Made by a program: the position numbers and the translations under genes. A DNA stretch of 64,000 nt from an uncultured Prevotellaceae bacterium (GTDB taxonomy: Bacteria > Bacteroidota > Bacteroidia > Bacteroidales > Bacteroidaceae): NCBI GenBank assembly GCA_900317305.1, contig ONGG01000005.1:1-64000 (forward strand). The letters run 5' to 3'. Below, piece after piece: positions 1-7,545 of this stretch. The notes under the pieces were generated by a model. The model was not told where the DNA came from. It saw only the letters and a list, made by a program, of their open reading frames with translations, and made no database searches. Every line of letters begins with the position of its first letter. The first letter of the stretch is position 1.

Positions 1-69
1 CTTTCTGCTGTTATTGACGGGAATCCAAAGTTCCATAAGCTATATCAAATGTATAAATTAGTCGCATGA
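1..69 (+). CDS. C-terminal end of an unidentified protein (cut by window start)
   Basis: Frame 1 is open from the first base to a TGA at 67-69 and gives 22 residues ending in a lysine/tyrosine-rich tail (FHKLYQMYKL near the end). The composition looks like a real C-terminus, but the piece is too short to recognise a family and could be chance. From 70 to 181 I see no gene, promoter or hairpin. Confidence 0.35.
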   Translation, partial: LSAVIDGNPKFHKLYQMYKLVA

Positions 70-181
70 TGAATGAATATTCACTTGCGAAACTTTAGTC
101 AGATTTTATTGGATTTTGAGCGAAGCGACCCCTTGTGTTGAACGGGTTTCTGGGCGGGGACACGGAGTGTCGGCTTTTGCG

Positions 182-700
182 CTATGGACAGGTGGTGAGC
201 GGATTGCTGCAAATCTTGTCGATAGGCATCCATCCCGTATAACGCTTGTCGGTGGTCTCTACCTTGATCCATTTTCCACGGATCTGAAGGGGACGCAGGC
301 CGGTTTCCATCAAATAGGTGACATTTATCTTGAGGGGCTTGCCCTTTGGCGATGGGATGGCACGCAACACATTCTCGTGCTCGCCGGCGATACCGAACTG
401 TAATACGGAGTTGTGCAGCCAGTAGCCTGTTTTCGAACCCTGAAGCTTCAATTCCCTGTCCTCGTCGCCGTAGATTTCAATAACAGGGGCGATCCTCCAC
501 CAGTTGTTCTTCACCTCGAGCAGTTCCACCACATAGCCGCCATCCACGTCGGGCAGTTTCTGCACCACCTTGCCACTGGGGGCATTACGCACATTGGTGG
601 GTGTGCCGCTATTGTCGATAATATAAGCAAATGCACTCGTCTGGGCATACGCCGACATGGCGAGAACCATGATCAGGGTGGTCAAAAAAATCTTTTTCAT
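182..700 (-). CDS. Secreted SH3-like domain protein
   Basis: Encodes 172 residues. The N-terminus is a clear Sec signal peptide (KKIFLTTLIMVLAMSAYAQ), so the mature protein is periplasmic or exported. The segment after it, with TNVRNAPSGKVVQKLP followed by a Trp-Trp pair (NNWWRI) and later GYWLHNS, resembles a bacterial SH3 (SH3b) fold of the kind found in small Bacteroidales envelope proteins that bind peptidoglycan or peptides. There is no catalytic domain. It is divergent from the rhamnosidase gene and has its own two-box promoter at 829-860, giving a leader of about 120 nt. The exact role is unknown; the fold assignment is by motif only. Confidence 0.75.
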   Translation of the reverse strand: MKKIFLTTLIMVLAMSAYAQTSAFAYIIDNSGTPTNVRNAPSGKVVQKLPDVDGGYVVELLEVKNNWWRIAPVIEIYGDEDRELKLQGSKTGYWLHNSVLQFGIAGEHENVLRAIPSPKGKPLKINVTYLMETGLRPLQIRGKWIKVETTDKRYTGWMPIDKICSNPLTTCP

Positions 701-774
701 ATCCTATTCTTTTTAGTGATTACTTCTTGTGCCAAGGCAGTGGCCCCTCAAAGACGAAAGGGAACCTCCCCCAG

Positions 775-793
775 CCCCTCCTGAGAGGAGGGG
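775..793. repeat. GC-rich hairpin in the leader of the SH3-like gene
   Basis: CCCCTCCT and AGGAGGGG (perfect 8-bp arms, loop GAG) lie between the promoter at 829-860 and the start codon at 700, so the hairpin should be in the transcribed leader. It may be a common intergenic palindrome or affect translation; no U-tract makes it a terminator on the minus strand. Confidence 0.5.
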
Positions 794-828
794 GGACTGA
801 ATAGCTATAATTCAATGCCTCGCAGCCG

Positions 829-860
829 CAAATTTATAAAATTGTATTTATACGGACAAA
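829..860 (-). promoter_or_regulatory. Promoter of the SH3-like gene
   Basis: On the minus strand TTTG (857-860) and TAAATTTG (829-836) are separated by exactly 20 bp, the Bacteroidetes -33/-7 arrangement. Transcription should start near 822. Confidence 0.7.
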
Positions 861-899
861 GAATTGGCTGCAAAAAAAGCAGAAGTATGAAAAATGATA

Positions 900-1010
900 T
901 AATTCAACTTTCTCAAGTTGAATTTTCAGGTATTTTCTTCTTTCTGTCCACACAGAAAGAAGAAAATACCTGAATATCAATTAGATATTCGACTTGAGAA
1001 AGTTGAATTA
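900..1010. repeat. Nested palindromic element with alternative pairings
   Basis: Three hairpins follow each other: 901-910/915-924 (10-bp perfect arms, 4-nt loop), 925-947/952-974 (23-bp perfect arms, loop CCAC) and 972-978/984-990 (7-bp arms, 5-nt loop). In addition 900-918 and 992-1010 are perfect 19-bp inverted repeats, so the first hairpin and the long outer stem compete for the same bases. No coding potential. Direct AATGA at 893-897 and 1010-1014 could be a target duplication. It looks like a small non-autonomous element or a structured RNA, lying between two divergent promoters. Confidence 0.75.
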
Positions 1011-1013
1011 ATG

Positions 1014-1110
1014 ACTCAATTCATGTCTATTCATGGGCATTCGTGGTTCCGCGAAGCGTATAGATATAACACTAATAGCCATTAATGTGCATGAATTTTA
1101 AAACTACGGA
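1014..1110 (+). repeat. Dispersed intergenic repeat, copy 1
   Basis: About 97 bp sharing high identity with 13824-13921, including GGGCATTCGTGGTTCCGCGA, a CACTAAT-GCCATTAATGTGC block and a terminal ACTACGGA. It is non-coding and lies immediately next to the nested palindrome. Confidence 0.75.
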
Positions 1111-1152
1111 TTATGCAGAGAAGGCAGATGATTTTTATAATACGGAAGGGGG

Positions 1153-1199
1153 GATGGGCATTGTGGCTGCAGCAGAGCTGCAACCTGAGGAGAACCGGC
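1153..1199 (+). repeat. Short dispersed repeat with TGCAGC hairpin, copy 1
   Basis: The segment GATGGGCATTGTGGCTGCAG followed by a TGCAG-containing loop and GGAGAACCGGC recurs at 3979-4043 on the other side of the rhamnosidase gene. The two copies therefore flank that gene as direct repeats. Confidence 0.65.
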
Positions 1200-1229
1200 A
1201 TTTTGCGGGGTAAGAAATGGAGGGATTTG

Positions 1230-1261
1230 TTTGGCGTTTTGCGCGATTATTTGTAATTTTG
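1230..1261 (+). promoter_or_regulatory. Promoter of the GH78 gene
   Basis: TTTG (1230-1233), 20 bp, TAATTTTG (1254-1261). It lies downstream of an in-frame ATG at 1217, which argues that the true start is the ATG at 1289. Confidence 0.75.
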
Positions 1262-1288
1262 AGCATTAATTATAATATGGTGCACGCT

Positions 1289-3952
1289 ATGGAAAAGAAT
1301 CATCTAAAACGGTTTGGAAAACGACTTTTTATTTCTCTCTATGCGATCCTTGGGATGACCCTGACCATGATGGTCGTGGTTGGCTGTCACTCACAACAGT
1401 CGGCTGCGGGGGCGCAAAGCGATATGAACTACCCTACCCTCTCACAGGTGAGAAAGGTGGAGGCGATGGACAACGCGGCGTGGAATGCGGCGAAATGGAT
1501 TTCGGCCGCCAACGCTCCCGTGGTGATCGGCAAGATAGATGACAACAAGAACGGGCGGGCGGCCGACGGTGCGAGCTGGTTTGTCACGACGGTGAGAAAC
1601 ACCAAGAAGGTGGTGAGCGCCACGTGGATGACCACCGCCCTGGGAGTGTATGAGCTCTACGTGAACGGCACACCCGTAGGGAAAGAGGTGCTGAAGCCAG
1701 GATTCACCAACGTGCTGAAGACCAAACGGTCGTTCACCTACGATATCACACCGCTGTTCAGGCTACGGAAGAAGGCGGAGAACCTGCTGGCCGTGCAGGT
1801 GACTCCCGGATGGTGGGCCGACAAGATCGTCACGCCCTATGGCAACGAGGGGATGATGGGAAAGAAATGTGCCTTCCGCGGCGTGCTGCAACTGACCTAC
1901 GCCGACGGCAGCACCGAACTGCTGGGCTCCGACCTCGACCACTGGAAGGCGGGCATCGCTGGTCCGGTGCAGCATGCGGGCATCTTCGACGGCGAGGAGT
2001 ATGACGCGCGGAAGCAATTGGGGTTCCTCACCACCGACCTGCTGTCGCCGCCCGAGGAGAATACCGAGTTCAAAGGCGAGATTCTGCCCTCTGACGGAGC
2101 CGAGGTGTATTTCCGCGACGACCTGGCGCTGCGCCCCGCAAAGGCTTACGTGTGGCGCGACATCAGCGATGCCGGTAACGAAGAATACGGACGCGTGGTG
2201 GTGGAACGCGAGTTTGCCCCCAACGAGGAGATGGTGGTGGGCCGCGGCGAGACACTGGTGGTGGACTTCGGACAGAATGCCGCCGCCGTGCCCGACTTCA
2301 CGTTCCGTGCCCAGGAGGGCACCGTGCTCACCTGTCTGCCCGGTGAGCTGCTCAACGACGGCAACGGCGCCAAGAGCAGGGGCATGGACGGTCCGGAGGG
2401 GAGCGTGCACCGCACCAACCTGAGGATAGCAGACACGGGGATAAGGCTGAAATACACTTTCGGCGGGGGTGACGGCAACGAGACATTCCGGCCTCGCTGT
2501 ACATTCTTCGGCTACCGGTACCTCTCGATCACGGCCACCGACGAGGTGCGCATCACCAGGCTCCGCTCCATCCCCGTGACCTCGATAGCCAAAGACCTGG
2601 AGACGGGCACCATCGTGACGGGCAACGAGATGGTGAACAAGCTGATATCGAACACCGTCTGGGGACAGCGGTCGAACTACCTCTCGGTGCCCACCGACTG
2701 TCCGCAGCGCAACGAGCGGCTGGGATGGACGGCCGACACACAGGTGTTCACCGAGACGGGCTCCTTCTTCGCCAACACCGACAAGTTCTTCCACAAATGG
2801 ATGCGCGACATGCGCGACTCACAGAACGAGCACGGCGGATTCCCCGGCGTGGCTCCCCTGGGACAGTATGGCAACGAGTGCATGCGGCTGGGATGGGCCG
2901 ACGCGGGTATCATCGTGCCCTGGACCATCTGGAAGCAGTTTGGTGACAACGCCATCGTGGAGGAGAACTGGGAGGCGATGAACCGATTCATGAACCACAT
3001 CAACACGACGCACTACGACCACCGGGCGCTGGCGGGCGAGAACGGCAACTACCAATGGGCCGACTGGCTGAGCTACGAGCCGCTGGAGAGTTGCGGCGGG
3101 GATGCCTTCGGCCAAGGGGGACCGAAGCCGGAGGCCATCGCCTACTGGAACTATCTGGGTGCCAGCTACTGGGCCATAGACGCCGGCATGATGACCGACA
3201 TGGCGAGGGCCACGGGGAAGGACGCCACGCCCTACGAGCGGATGGTGCGGGAGGCAAAGGCATATCTGCGCGGAAAATTCCTGAATGAGGATGGCTCTTT
3301 CAAAGTAGACATCCTCAACACCATGCAGACGCCTGCCCTCTTCGCCCTGAAGAACAGGCTCGTGGAGGGTGACTCCAAAGAGAGGATGACGGCAAGGCTG
3401 CGCGAGAACTTCGCACAGCATGGCAACTGCCTGCAGACGGGATTCCTGGGCACCTCGATCCTGATGGCGACGCTGACGGAGAACGGCATGGCCGACATCG
3501 CCTATGAACTGCTCTTCCAACGGAAGAACCCGAGTTGGCTCTACTCCATCGACAACGGCGCCACCACCATCTGGGAGCGCTGGAACAGTTACATGGCCGA
3601 CAAGGGCATGGGACCTCAGGGGATGAACAGCTTCAACCACTATGCCTACGGGTGTGTGTGCGAGTGGTTGTGGGAGACGGCGGCGGGCATCGCCGCCGAC
3701 CCGGCGCAGCCAGGGTTCAAGCACATCATCATGCGACCGGTTCCCGACAAGCGCTTGGGGCATCTGAGCGCGGAATTCCGCTCCGCTGCCGGACTCATCA
3801 AAAGTGCGTGGCGGTATGAGGGTGACGAGTGGGTATGGGATTTCACCATCCCCGAGGGCGCCACGGCATCAGTGACTATTCCCGGGAAGAGTACCGAGAA
3901 GAACTACGGAAGTGGGACGCACCGGGTGAAAGCCAGATTGGCCAGGGAATGA
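1289..3952 (+). CDS. GH78 alpha-L-rhamnosidase lipoprotein
   Basis: Encodes 887 residues from ATG 1289, chosen because a two-box promoter ends at 1261 and because this start gives a lipoprotein signal with the lipid-carrying Cys at residue 33 (MMVVVGC). It should release terminal alpha-L-rhamnose from plant or bacterial glycans at the cell surface. An N-terminal beta domain (about residues 60-230) contains the GVYELYVNG jelly-roll signature of GH78, followed by a second beta domain and the alpha/alpha barrel. The barrel carries DCPQRNERLGW, with Asp470 and the predicted general acid Glu476, and TTIWERW, with the predicted base Glu763. It stands alone with a terminator after it at 4096-4124. 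Family is sure; linkage specificity is not. Confidence 0.92.
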   Translation: MEKNHLKRFGKRLFISLYAILGMTLTMMVVVGCHSQQSAAGAQSDMNYPTLSQVRKVEAMDNAAWNAAKWISAANAPVVIGKIDDNKNGRAADGASWFVTTVRNTKKVVSATWMTTALGVYELYVNGTPVGKEVLKPGFTNVLKTKRSFTYDITPLFRLRKKAENLLAVQVTPGWWADKIVTPYGNEGMMGKKCAFRGVLQLTYADGSTELLGSDLDHWKAGIAGPVQHAGIFDGEEYDARKQLGFLTTDLLSPPEENTEFKGEILPSDGAEVYFRDDLALRPAKAYVWRDISDAGNEEYGRVVVEREFAPNEEMVVGRGETLVVDFGQNAAAVPDFTFRAQEGTVLTCLPGELLNDGNGAKSRGMDGPEGSVHRTNLRIADTGIRLKYTFGGGDGNETFRPRCTFFGYRYLSITATDEVRITRLRSIPVTSIAKDLETGTIVTGNEMVNKLISNTVWGQRSNYLSVPTDCPQRNERLGWTADTQVFTETGSFFANTDKFFHKWMRDMRDSQNEHGGFPGVAPLGQYGNECMRLGWADAGIIVPWTIWKQFGDNAIVEENWEAMNRFMNHINTTHYDHRALAGENGNYQWADWLSYEPLESCGGDAFGQGGPKPEAIAYWNYLGASYWAIDAGMMTDMARATGKDATPYERMVREAKAYLRGKFLNEDGSFKVDILNTMQTPALFALKNRLVEGDSKERMTARLRENFAQHGNCLQTGFLGTSILMATLTENGMADIAYELLFQRKNPSWLYSIDNGATTIWERWNSYMADKGMGPQGMNSFNHYAYGCVCEWLWETAAGIAADPAQPGFKHIIMRPVPDKRLGHLSAEFRSAAGLIKSAWRYEGDEWVWDFTIPEGATASVTIPGKSTEKNYGSGTHRVKARLARE

Positions 3953-3961
3953 AAGGGAATT

Positions 3962-4043
3962 ATGGGCTGGATGGGCTGGATGGGCATTGTGGGCATTGTG
4001 GGCATTGTGGCTGCAGCGCAACTGCAGCCTGCGGAGAACCGGC
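3962..4043 (+). repeat. 9-bp tandem repeats plus hairpin, second copy of dispersed repeat
   Basis: ATGGGCTGG occurs twice and GGGCATTGT three times in tandem, then perfect 8-bp arms GGCTGCAG (4009-4016) and CTGCAGCC (4022-4029), then GGAGAACCGGC. The right part repeats 1153-1199. A degenerate 9-bp GATAGARRM pattern continues at about 4065-4093. Confidence 0.7.
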
Positions 4044-4095
4044 GAGTGAAAGAGGTGGATGGGATGGATAGAGGATATAGAAGCGATAGAAACAC

Positions 4096-4124
4096 AAAAA
4101 AACTCCCCTCGTGGGGAGTTTTTT
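4096..4124. terminator. Bidirectional terminator between convergent genes
   Basis: An ACTCCCC/GGGGAGT stem with a 4-nt loop, flanked by A7 and T6, which serves both the rhamnosidase gene (+) and the PepSY-like gene (-). Confidence 0.85.
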
Positions 4125-4139
4125 GTGTGGTGGGCGGGA

Positions 4140-4502
4140 TTAGTCATCGTAGTAGTCATCATCGTCGTCATCATCGTCGTGGTCGATTCTTACGTTGGGA
4201 TGACCTTGGGGGTAGCGGACCCGTGGACGGCTGTAGACATCGTCGTAGTCGATCTTATAGCAGGTGCCACGAGAGTTGAACTTGAGCTCCACTCCATTCG
4301 TGAGCCTCACCTCGTAGGTCTTGCGGAAATCGTCCCAGTCGATCTTGGCATAGGCGATGCGCTGACCACTGAAATTCTGCTGGATATATACTTTTGCTGC
4401 CTTGGGGAGCTGGTTGGGAGTGATGATACGGTCGCCTGCGAGGCATGTGGTGGACATCATCAAGCACATGAGTGCTGCCATGAAAAATTGTATTGTTCTC
4501 AT
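4140..4502 (-). CDS. Small secreted PepSY-like protein with poly-aspartate tail
   Basis: Encodes 120 residues with a signal peptide ending near CLAG. The middle (LPKAAKVYIQQNFSGQRIAY, then a WDDF-YEVRLTNGVELKFN stretch) matches the pattern of the short PepSY-like (DUF2874) periplasmic proteins common in Bacteroidetes, related in fold to beta-lactamase-inhibitor-like proteins. The last 14 residues are almost all aspartate (DHDDDDDDDDYYDD), which is unusual and could bind divalent cations. The tail is encoded by a run of GAT/GAC codons, a possible slippage site that would change length in whole codons. It is convergent with the rhamnosidase gene and has its own promoter at 4560-4592. Function unknown. 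Confidence 0.75.
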   Translation of the reverse strand: MRTIQFFMAALMCLMMSTTCLAGDRIITPNQLPKAAKVYIQQNFSGQRIAYAKIDWDDFRKTYEVRLTNGVELKFNSRGTCYKIDYDDVYSRPRVRYPQGHPNVRIDHDDDDDDDDYYDD

Positions 4503-4559
4503 AATGATTATATTTTTTTGTTTATACTTTTATTATACTTTTTTCGTCTCTTGACATTG

Positions 4560-4592
4560 CAAAGATAGCACGGGTTTCTGGGTGAAAACAAA
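4560..4592 (-). promoter_or_regulatory. Promoter of the PepSY-like gene
   Basis: Minus-strand TTTG (4589-4592), 21 bp, TATCTTTG (4560-4567), about 55 nt before the start codon. Confidence 0.7.
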
Positions 4593-4867
4593 TATTTCGC
4601 GAAGGTTTTGATGAAAAGCACAAGACAACTGAGGAAATAATGGACATATAGCAAAAAAGAGGGGAAAAGTTGTCTAACAACTAGGTAATAAGCTGATTAT
4701 ACTATGATAAGTTTGGGGTTACGGCGCTCAAGATGTTACATCATCTAAAATACAATCTTACATTCTTGGCGTGATATTGTAACAAACACGATTGGCCGAA
4801 TCTTGCAACCCATGTCTACATTGATTAATACAACTGCGCAGGTAAACGCAAAAACTTCGGGTTTTGC
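4593..4867. other. AT-rich gap without a recognisable gene
   Basis: No convincing reading frame, tRNA or strong hairpin. It separates the divergent promoters of the PepSY-like gene and the mannosidase operon and may hold regulator sites that I cannot assign. Confidence 0.5.
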
Positions 4868-4898
4868 TTTGTTTTCTACACTCTTCTTCGTAACTTTG
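4868..4898 (+). promoter_or_regulatory. Probable promoter of the mannosidase operon
   Basis: TTTG (4868-4871), 19 bp, TAACTTTG (4891-4898). It predicts an unusually long leader of about 174 nt before the ATG at 5078. Confidence 0.6.
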
Positions 4899-5077
4899 GC
4901 ATCGCAGAAAAACATGCAGCAGGGAAATTTGATAAAATGGTCTTATGTATTTTGACATTATTTTAAAAGATATTCATCCTTACTCGTTTTGCTCATCGGC
5001 AAGTTGTCTCAATTTGTAGGATGTGCAGAAAGATTGGAGATATGCCTAATAAAAAATGAACCTAAAATAATACATTC

Positions 5078-7507
5078 ATGAGGAAAACCCTTCTATCCAT
5101 TGCCATCTGTTTTTGCGCACTGGCATCGGCCTTTGCGCAAAGTCAGGATTTATTCCGTCCATACCAGTCGACTGACCTGCGCGCGCCATCGGTGCCCCTG
5201 ATCGTGAGCGACCCCTATTTCTCGATCTGGTCGCCCTACGACAGGCTGAACGACGGAGTGACACGACTCTGGACCAACGACGAGAAGCCCATACAGGGAT
5301 GGATTACCGTCGACGGTGTGAAATACTGTTTCATGGGAGCCGACCCCGAGGTGTTCCAGGCCATTGCCCCGATGGCCGATGCCGGAGGATGGAAAGCCCG
5401 CTACACCCGTGAGGTGCAGGCCGACGGCTGGCAGCAGCCCGGATTCAACGACGCCTCGTGGAAGGAAGGCACGGCCGCCTTTGGCTCGCCCGACCTCAGT
5501 TGGATTCGCACGGAATGGAGAGAAGAACACTCCGACCTGTATGTGCGCCGCACGATAGACGTGACCGCCGCCGACCTAGAGGAGGAGCTGATGATTGTCT
5601 ACTCGCACGACGACGTGTTTGAGCTGTATGTGAACGGCACGCAAGTGGCCAACACCGGCGAGACCTGGCGCGAGGGCATCCGTCTGCCGCTGGACGAGCA
5701 ACTGAAGAAACTGCTGAAACCCGGAAAGAACATGCTGGCCGCCCACTGCCACAACACCACTGGTGGCGCCTACGTGGACTTCGGCCTGTTCAAGACCGTG
5801 AAGCCGAAGGCCGGAGGCGTGCAGCAAGCCCGCCAGAAGTCGGTCGACGTGCTGGCCACCAATACCTATTATACTTTTGAGTGCGGACCGGTGGAGCTAG
5901 ACGTGGTGTTCACCGCCCCCATGATCATCGACGACTACGACCTGCTCTCCTCGCCCATCAACTACATCTCCTACCAGGTGCGCAGCACCGACGGACGGGC
6001 CCATGCCACGAAGTTGCAAGTGACCGCCTCGCCCCTGCTGGCAGTGAACCGTGCCGACCAGCCCACGAGGAGCACCATGGTGGAGCACCGCGGGGTGAAA
6101 TATGCCAAGGCAGGCACCATTGAGCAGCCCATCCTCGCCAAGACCGGCGACGGCATAGGCATCGACTGGGGCTACCTCTACCTGCCCGCCATCAACGGCC
6201 AGGTGAGCATCGGCGAGAAAGGCATCCTGCAGTTTGAGCACGACTTCGGCCGCACCCGCCAGGACGCCACCTTCATGCTGCTGGGCTACGACGAGATAGA
6301 AGACATCGAATACTTCTACAAGCGCTACAAGGCCTACTGGGCCCACAACGGCTCGGTGAGCATCTTCGACATGTTCGAGCGCATGGCCTGCGAGTACAAC
6401 AGCATCATGAAGCGCTGCCGCCAGATGGACAAGATGATCTACGACGACGCCATGGATGCCGGCAACAAGCAATATGCCGAAATCCTCTCGGCCTGCTACC
6501 GCCACTGCATCGCCGCCCACAAGCTGTTCCGCGACGACGAGGGCAACCTGCTCTTCTTCTCGAAGGAGAACAACTCAAACGGCTGCGTGAACACAGTAGA
6601 CCTGACCTATCCCGAGGCACCACTCTTCCTGGCCTACAACCCCGAACTGCAGAAGGCCATGATGACCTCGATCTTCGAGTACAGTTACTCGGGCCGCTGG
6701 ACCAAACCCTTCGCCGCCCACGACCTGGGACAGTATCCGAAGGCCAACCGCCAGGTTTACGGCGGCGACATGCCGCTCGAGGAAGCCGGCAACATGATCA
6801 CCCTGGCCGCCATGATCTGCAAATTGGAGGGCAGCACGAGGTATGTGGACAAATACTGGGAAATCATCACCACCTGGGCTGACTATCTCTCGGAAAACGG
6901 ACAGGACCCCAGCAACCAGCTTTGCACCGACGACTTCGCAGGCCACTGGGCCCACAACACCAACCTGAGCATCAAGGCCATCATGGGTGTGGCTGGATAT
7001 GCCGAGATAGCCCGCATGAAAGGTCTGGAGCAAGTGGCAGACAAATATATGAACCGCGCGCGTGAGATGGCCGTGAAGTGGGAGAAAGACGCCCTTGAGG
7101 GCGACCACTACCGCCTGGCCTTCGACCGCAAGGACACCTGGAGCCAGAAATACAACATGGTGTGGGACAAACTGTGGAACCTGAACCTGTTTCCGAATGG
7201 TGCCATGGAGCGTGAGATGAAATACTACCTCACCAAGCAGAACAAATACGGACTGCCCCTGGATATCCGCCGCGACTACACGAAGAGCGACTGGATCATG
7301 TGGACTGCAGGAATGGCCAAGGACAAGAAGACCTTCCTGAAATTCGTAGGACCCCTCTACGACTACATGAACGAGACCGAGAGCCGTGTGCCCACCAGCG
7401 ACTGGTATGACACGAAGACCGGCGAGATGGTAGGATTCAAGGCACGCAGCGTGGTGGGTGGCCACTGGATGCGCGTGCTCGTGAACAAACAATCGGGAAA
7501 ACAATAA
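5078..7507 (+). CDS. DUF4965 family (GtaA/glutaminase-A-like) secreted enzyme
   Basis: Encodes 809 residues with a signal peptide (LLSIAICFCALASAFAQ). The order of recognisable parts is: an N-terminal DUF4964-like start (RAPSVPLIVSDPYFSIWSPY); a galactose-binding-like jelly-roll insert at about residues 100-245 (WQQPGFNDASW and FELYVNGTQV); a DUF5127-like beta domain; and a C-terminal alpha/alpha-barrel region of DUF4965/DUF1793 type (CYRHCIAAHKLF and DDFAGHWAHNTNLSIKA). The fungal founding member is a glutaminase, but bacterial members often sit with glycosidases and may act on glycans. It is the first gene of an operon with GH92 and GH125, 38 bp before the next start. Glycan activity is inferred from context only. 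Confidence 0.8.
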   Translation: MRKTLLSIAICFCALASAFAQSQDLFRPYQSTDLRAPSVPLIVSDPYFSIWSPYDRLNDGVTRLWTNDEKPIQGWITVDGVKYCFMGADPEVFQAIAPMADAGGWKARYTREVQADGWQQPGFNDASWKEGTAAFGSPDLSWIRTEWREEHSDLYVRRTIDVTAADLEEELMIVYSHDDVFELYVNGTQVANTGETWREGIRLPLDEQLKKLLKPGKNMLAAHCHNTTGGAYVDFGLFKTVKPKAGGVQQARQKSVDVLATNTYYTFECGPVELDVVFTAPMIIDDYDLLSSPINYISYQVRSTDGRAHATKLQVTASPLLAVNRADQPTRSTMVEHRGVKYAKAGTIEQPILAKTGDGIGIDWGYLYLPAINGQVSIGEKGILQFEHDFGRTRQDATFMLLGYDEIEDIEYFYKRYKAYWAHNGSVSIFDMFERMACEYNSIMKRCRQMDKMIYDDAMDAGNKQYAEILSACYRHCIAAHKLFRDDEGNLLFFSKENNSNGCVNTVDLTYPEAPLFLAYNPELQKAMMTSIFEYSYSGRWTKPFAAHDLGQYPKANRQVYGGDMPLEEAGNMITLAAMICKLEGSTRYVDKYWEIITTWADYLSENGQDPSNQLCTDDFAGHWAHNTNLSIKAIMGVAGYAEIARMKGLEQVADKYMNRAREMAVKWEKDALEGDHYRLAFDRKDTWSQKYNMVWDKLWNLNLFPNGAMEREMKYYLTKQNKYGLPLDIRRDYTKSDWIMWTAGMAKDKKTFLKFVGPLYDYMNETESRVPTSDWYDTKTGEMVGFKARSVVGGHWMRVLVNKQSGKQ

Positions 7508-7545
7508 CAGGCCAGGCCATTCAGTGGTAAACATAAACACCTGAC

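Noticed and set aside
900..1010. Invertible promoter segment
   Set aside because: The enclosed 73 bp is itself palindromic, holds no TAnnTTTG box, and no invertase gene is near.
1217..1288. Upstream start for the GH78 gene
   Set aside because: It precedes or overlaps the two-box promoter and destroys the lipoprotein signal.
3829..4071. Frame with GHCGHCGHCG repeat
   Set aside because: Product of the 9-bp DNA repeat overlapping the rhamnosidase end in another frame.
4758..4958. 66-codon minus-strand frame in the AT-rich gap
   Set aside because: Cys/Arg-rich, no promoter or domain, and it overlaps the likely operon promoter at 4868-4898.
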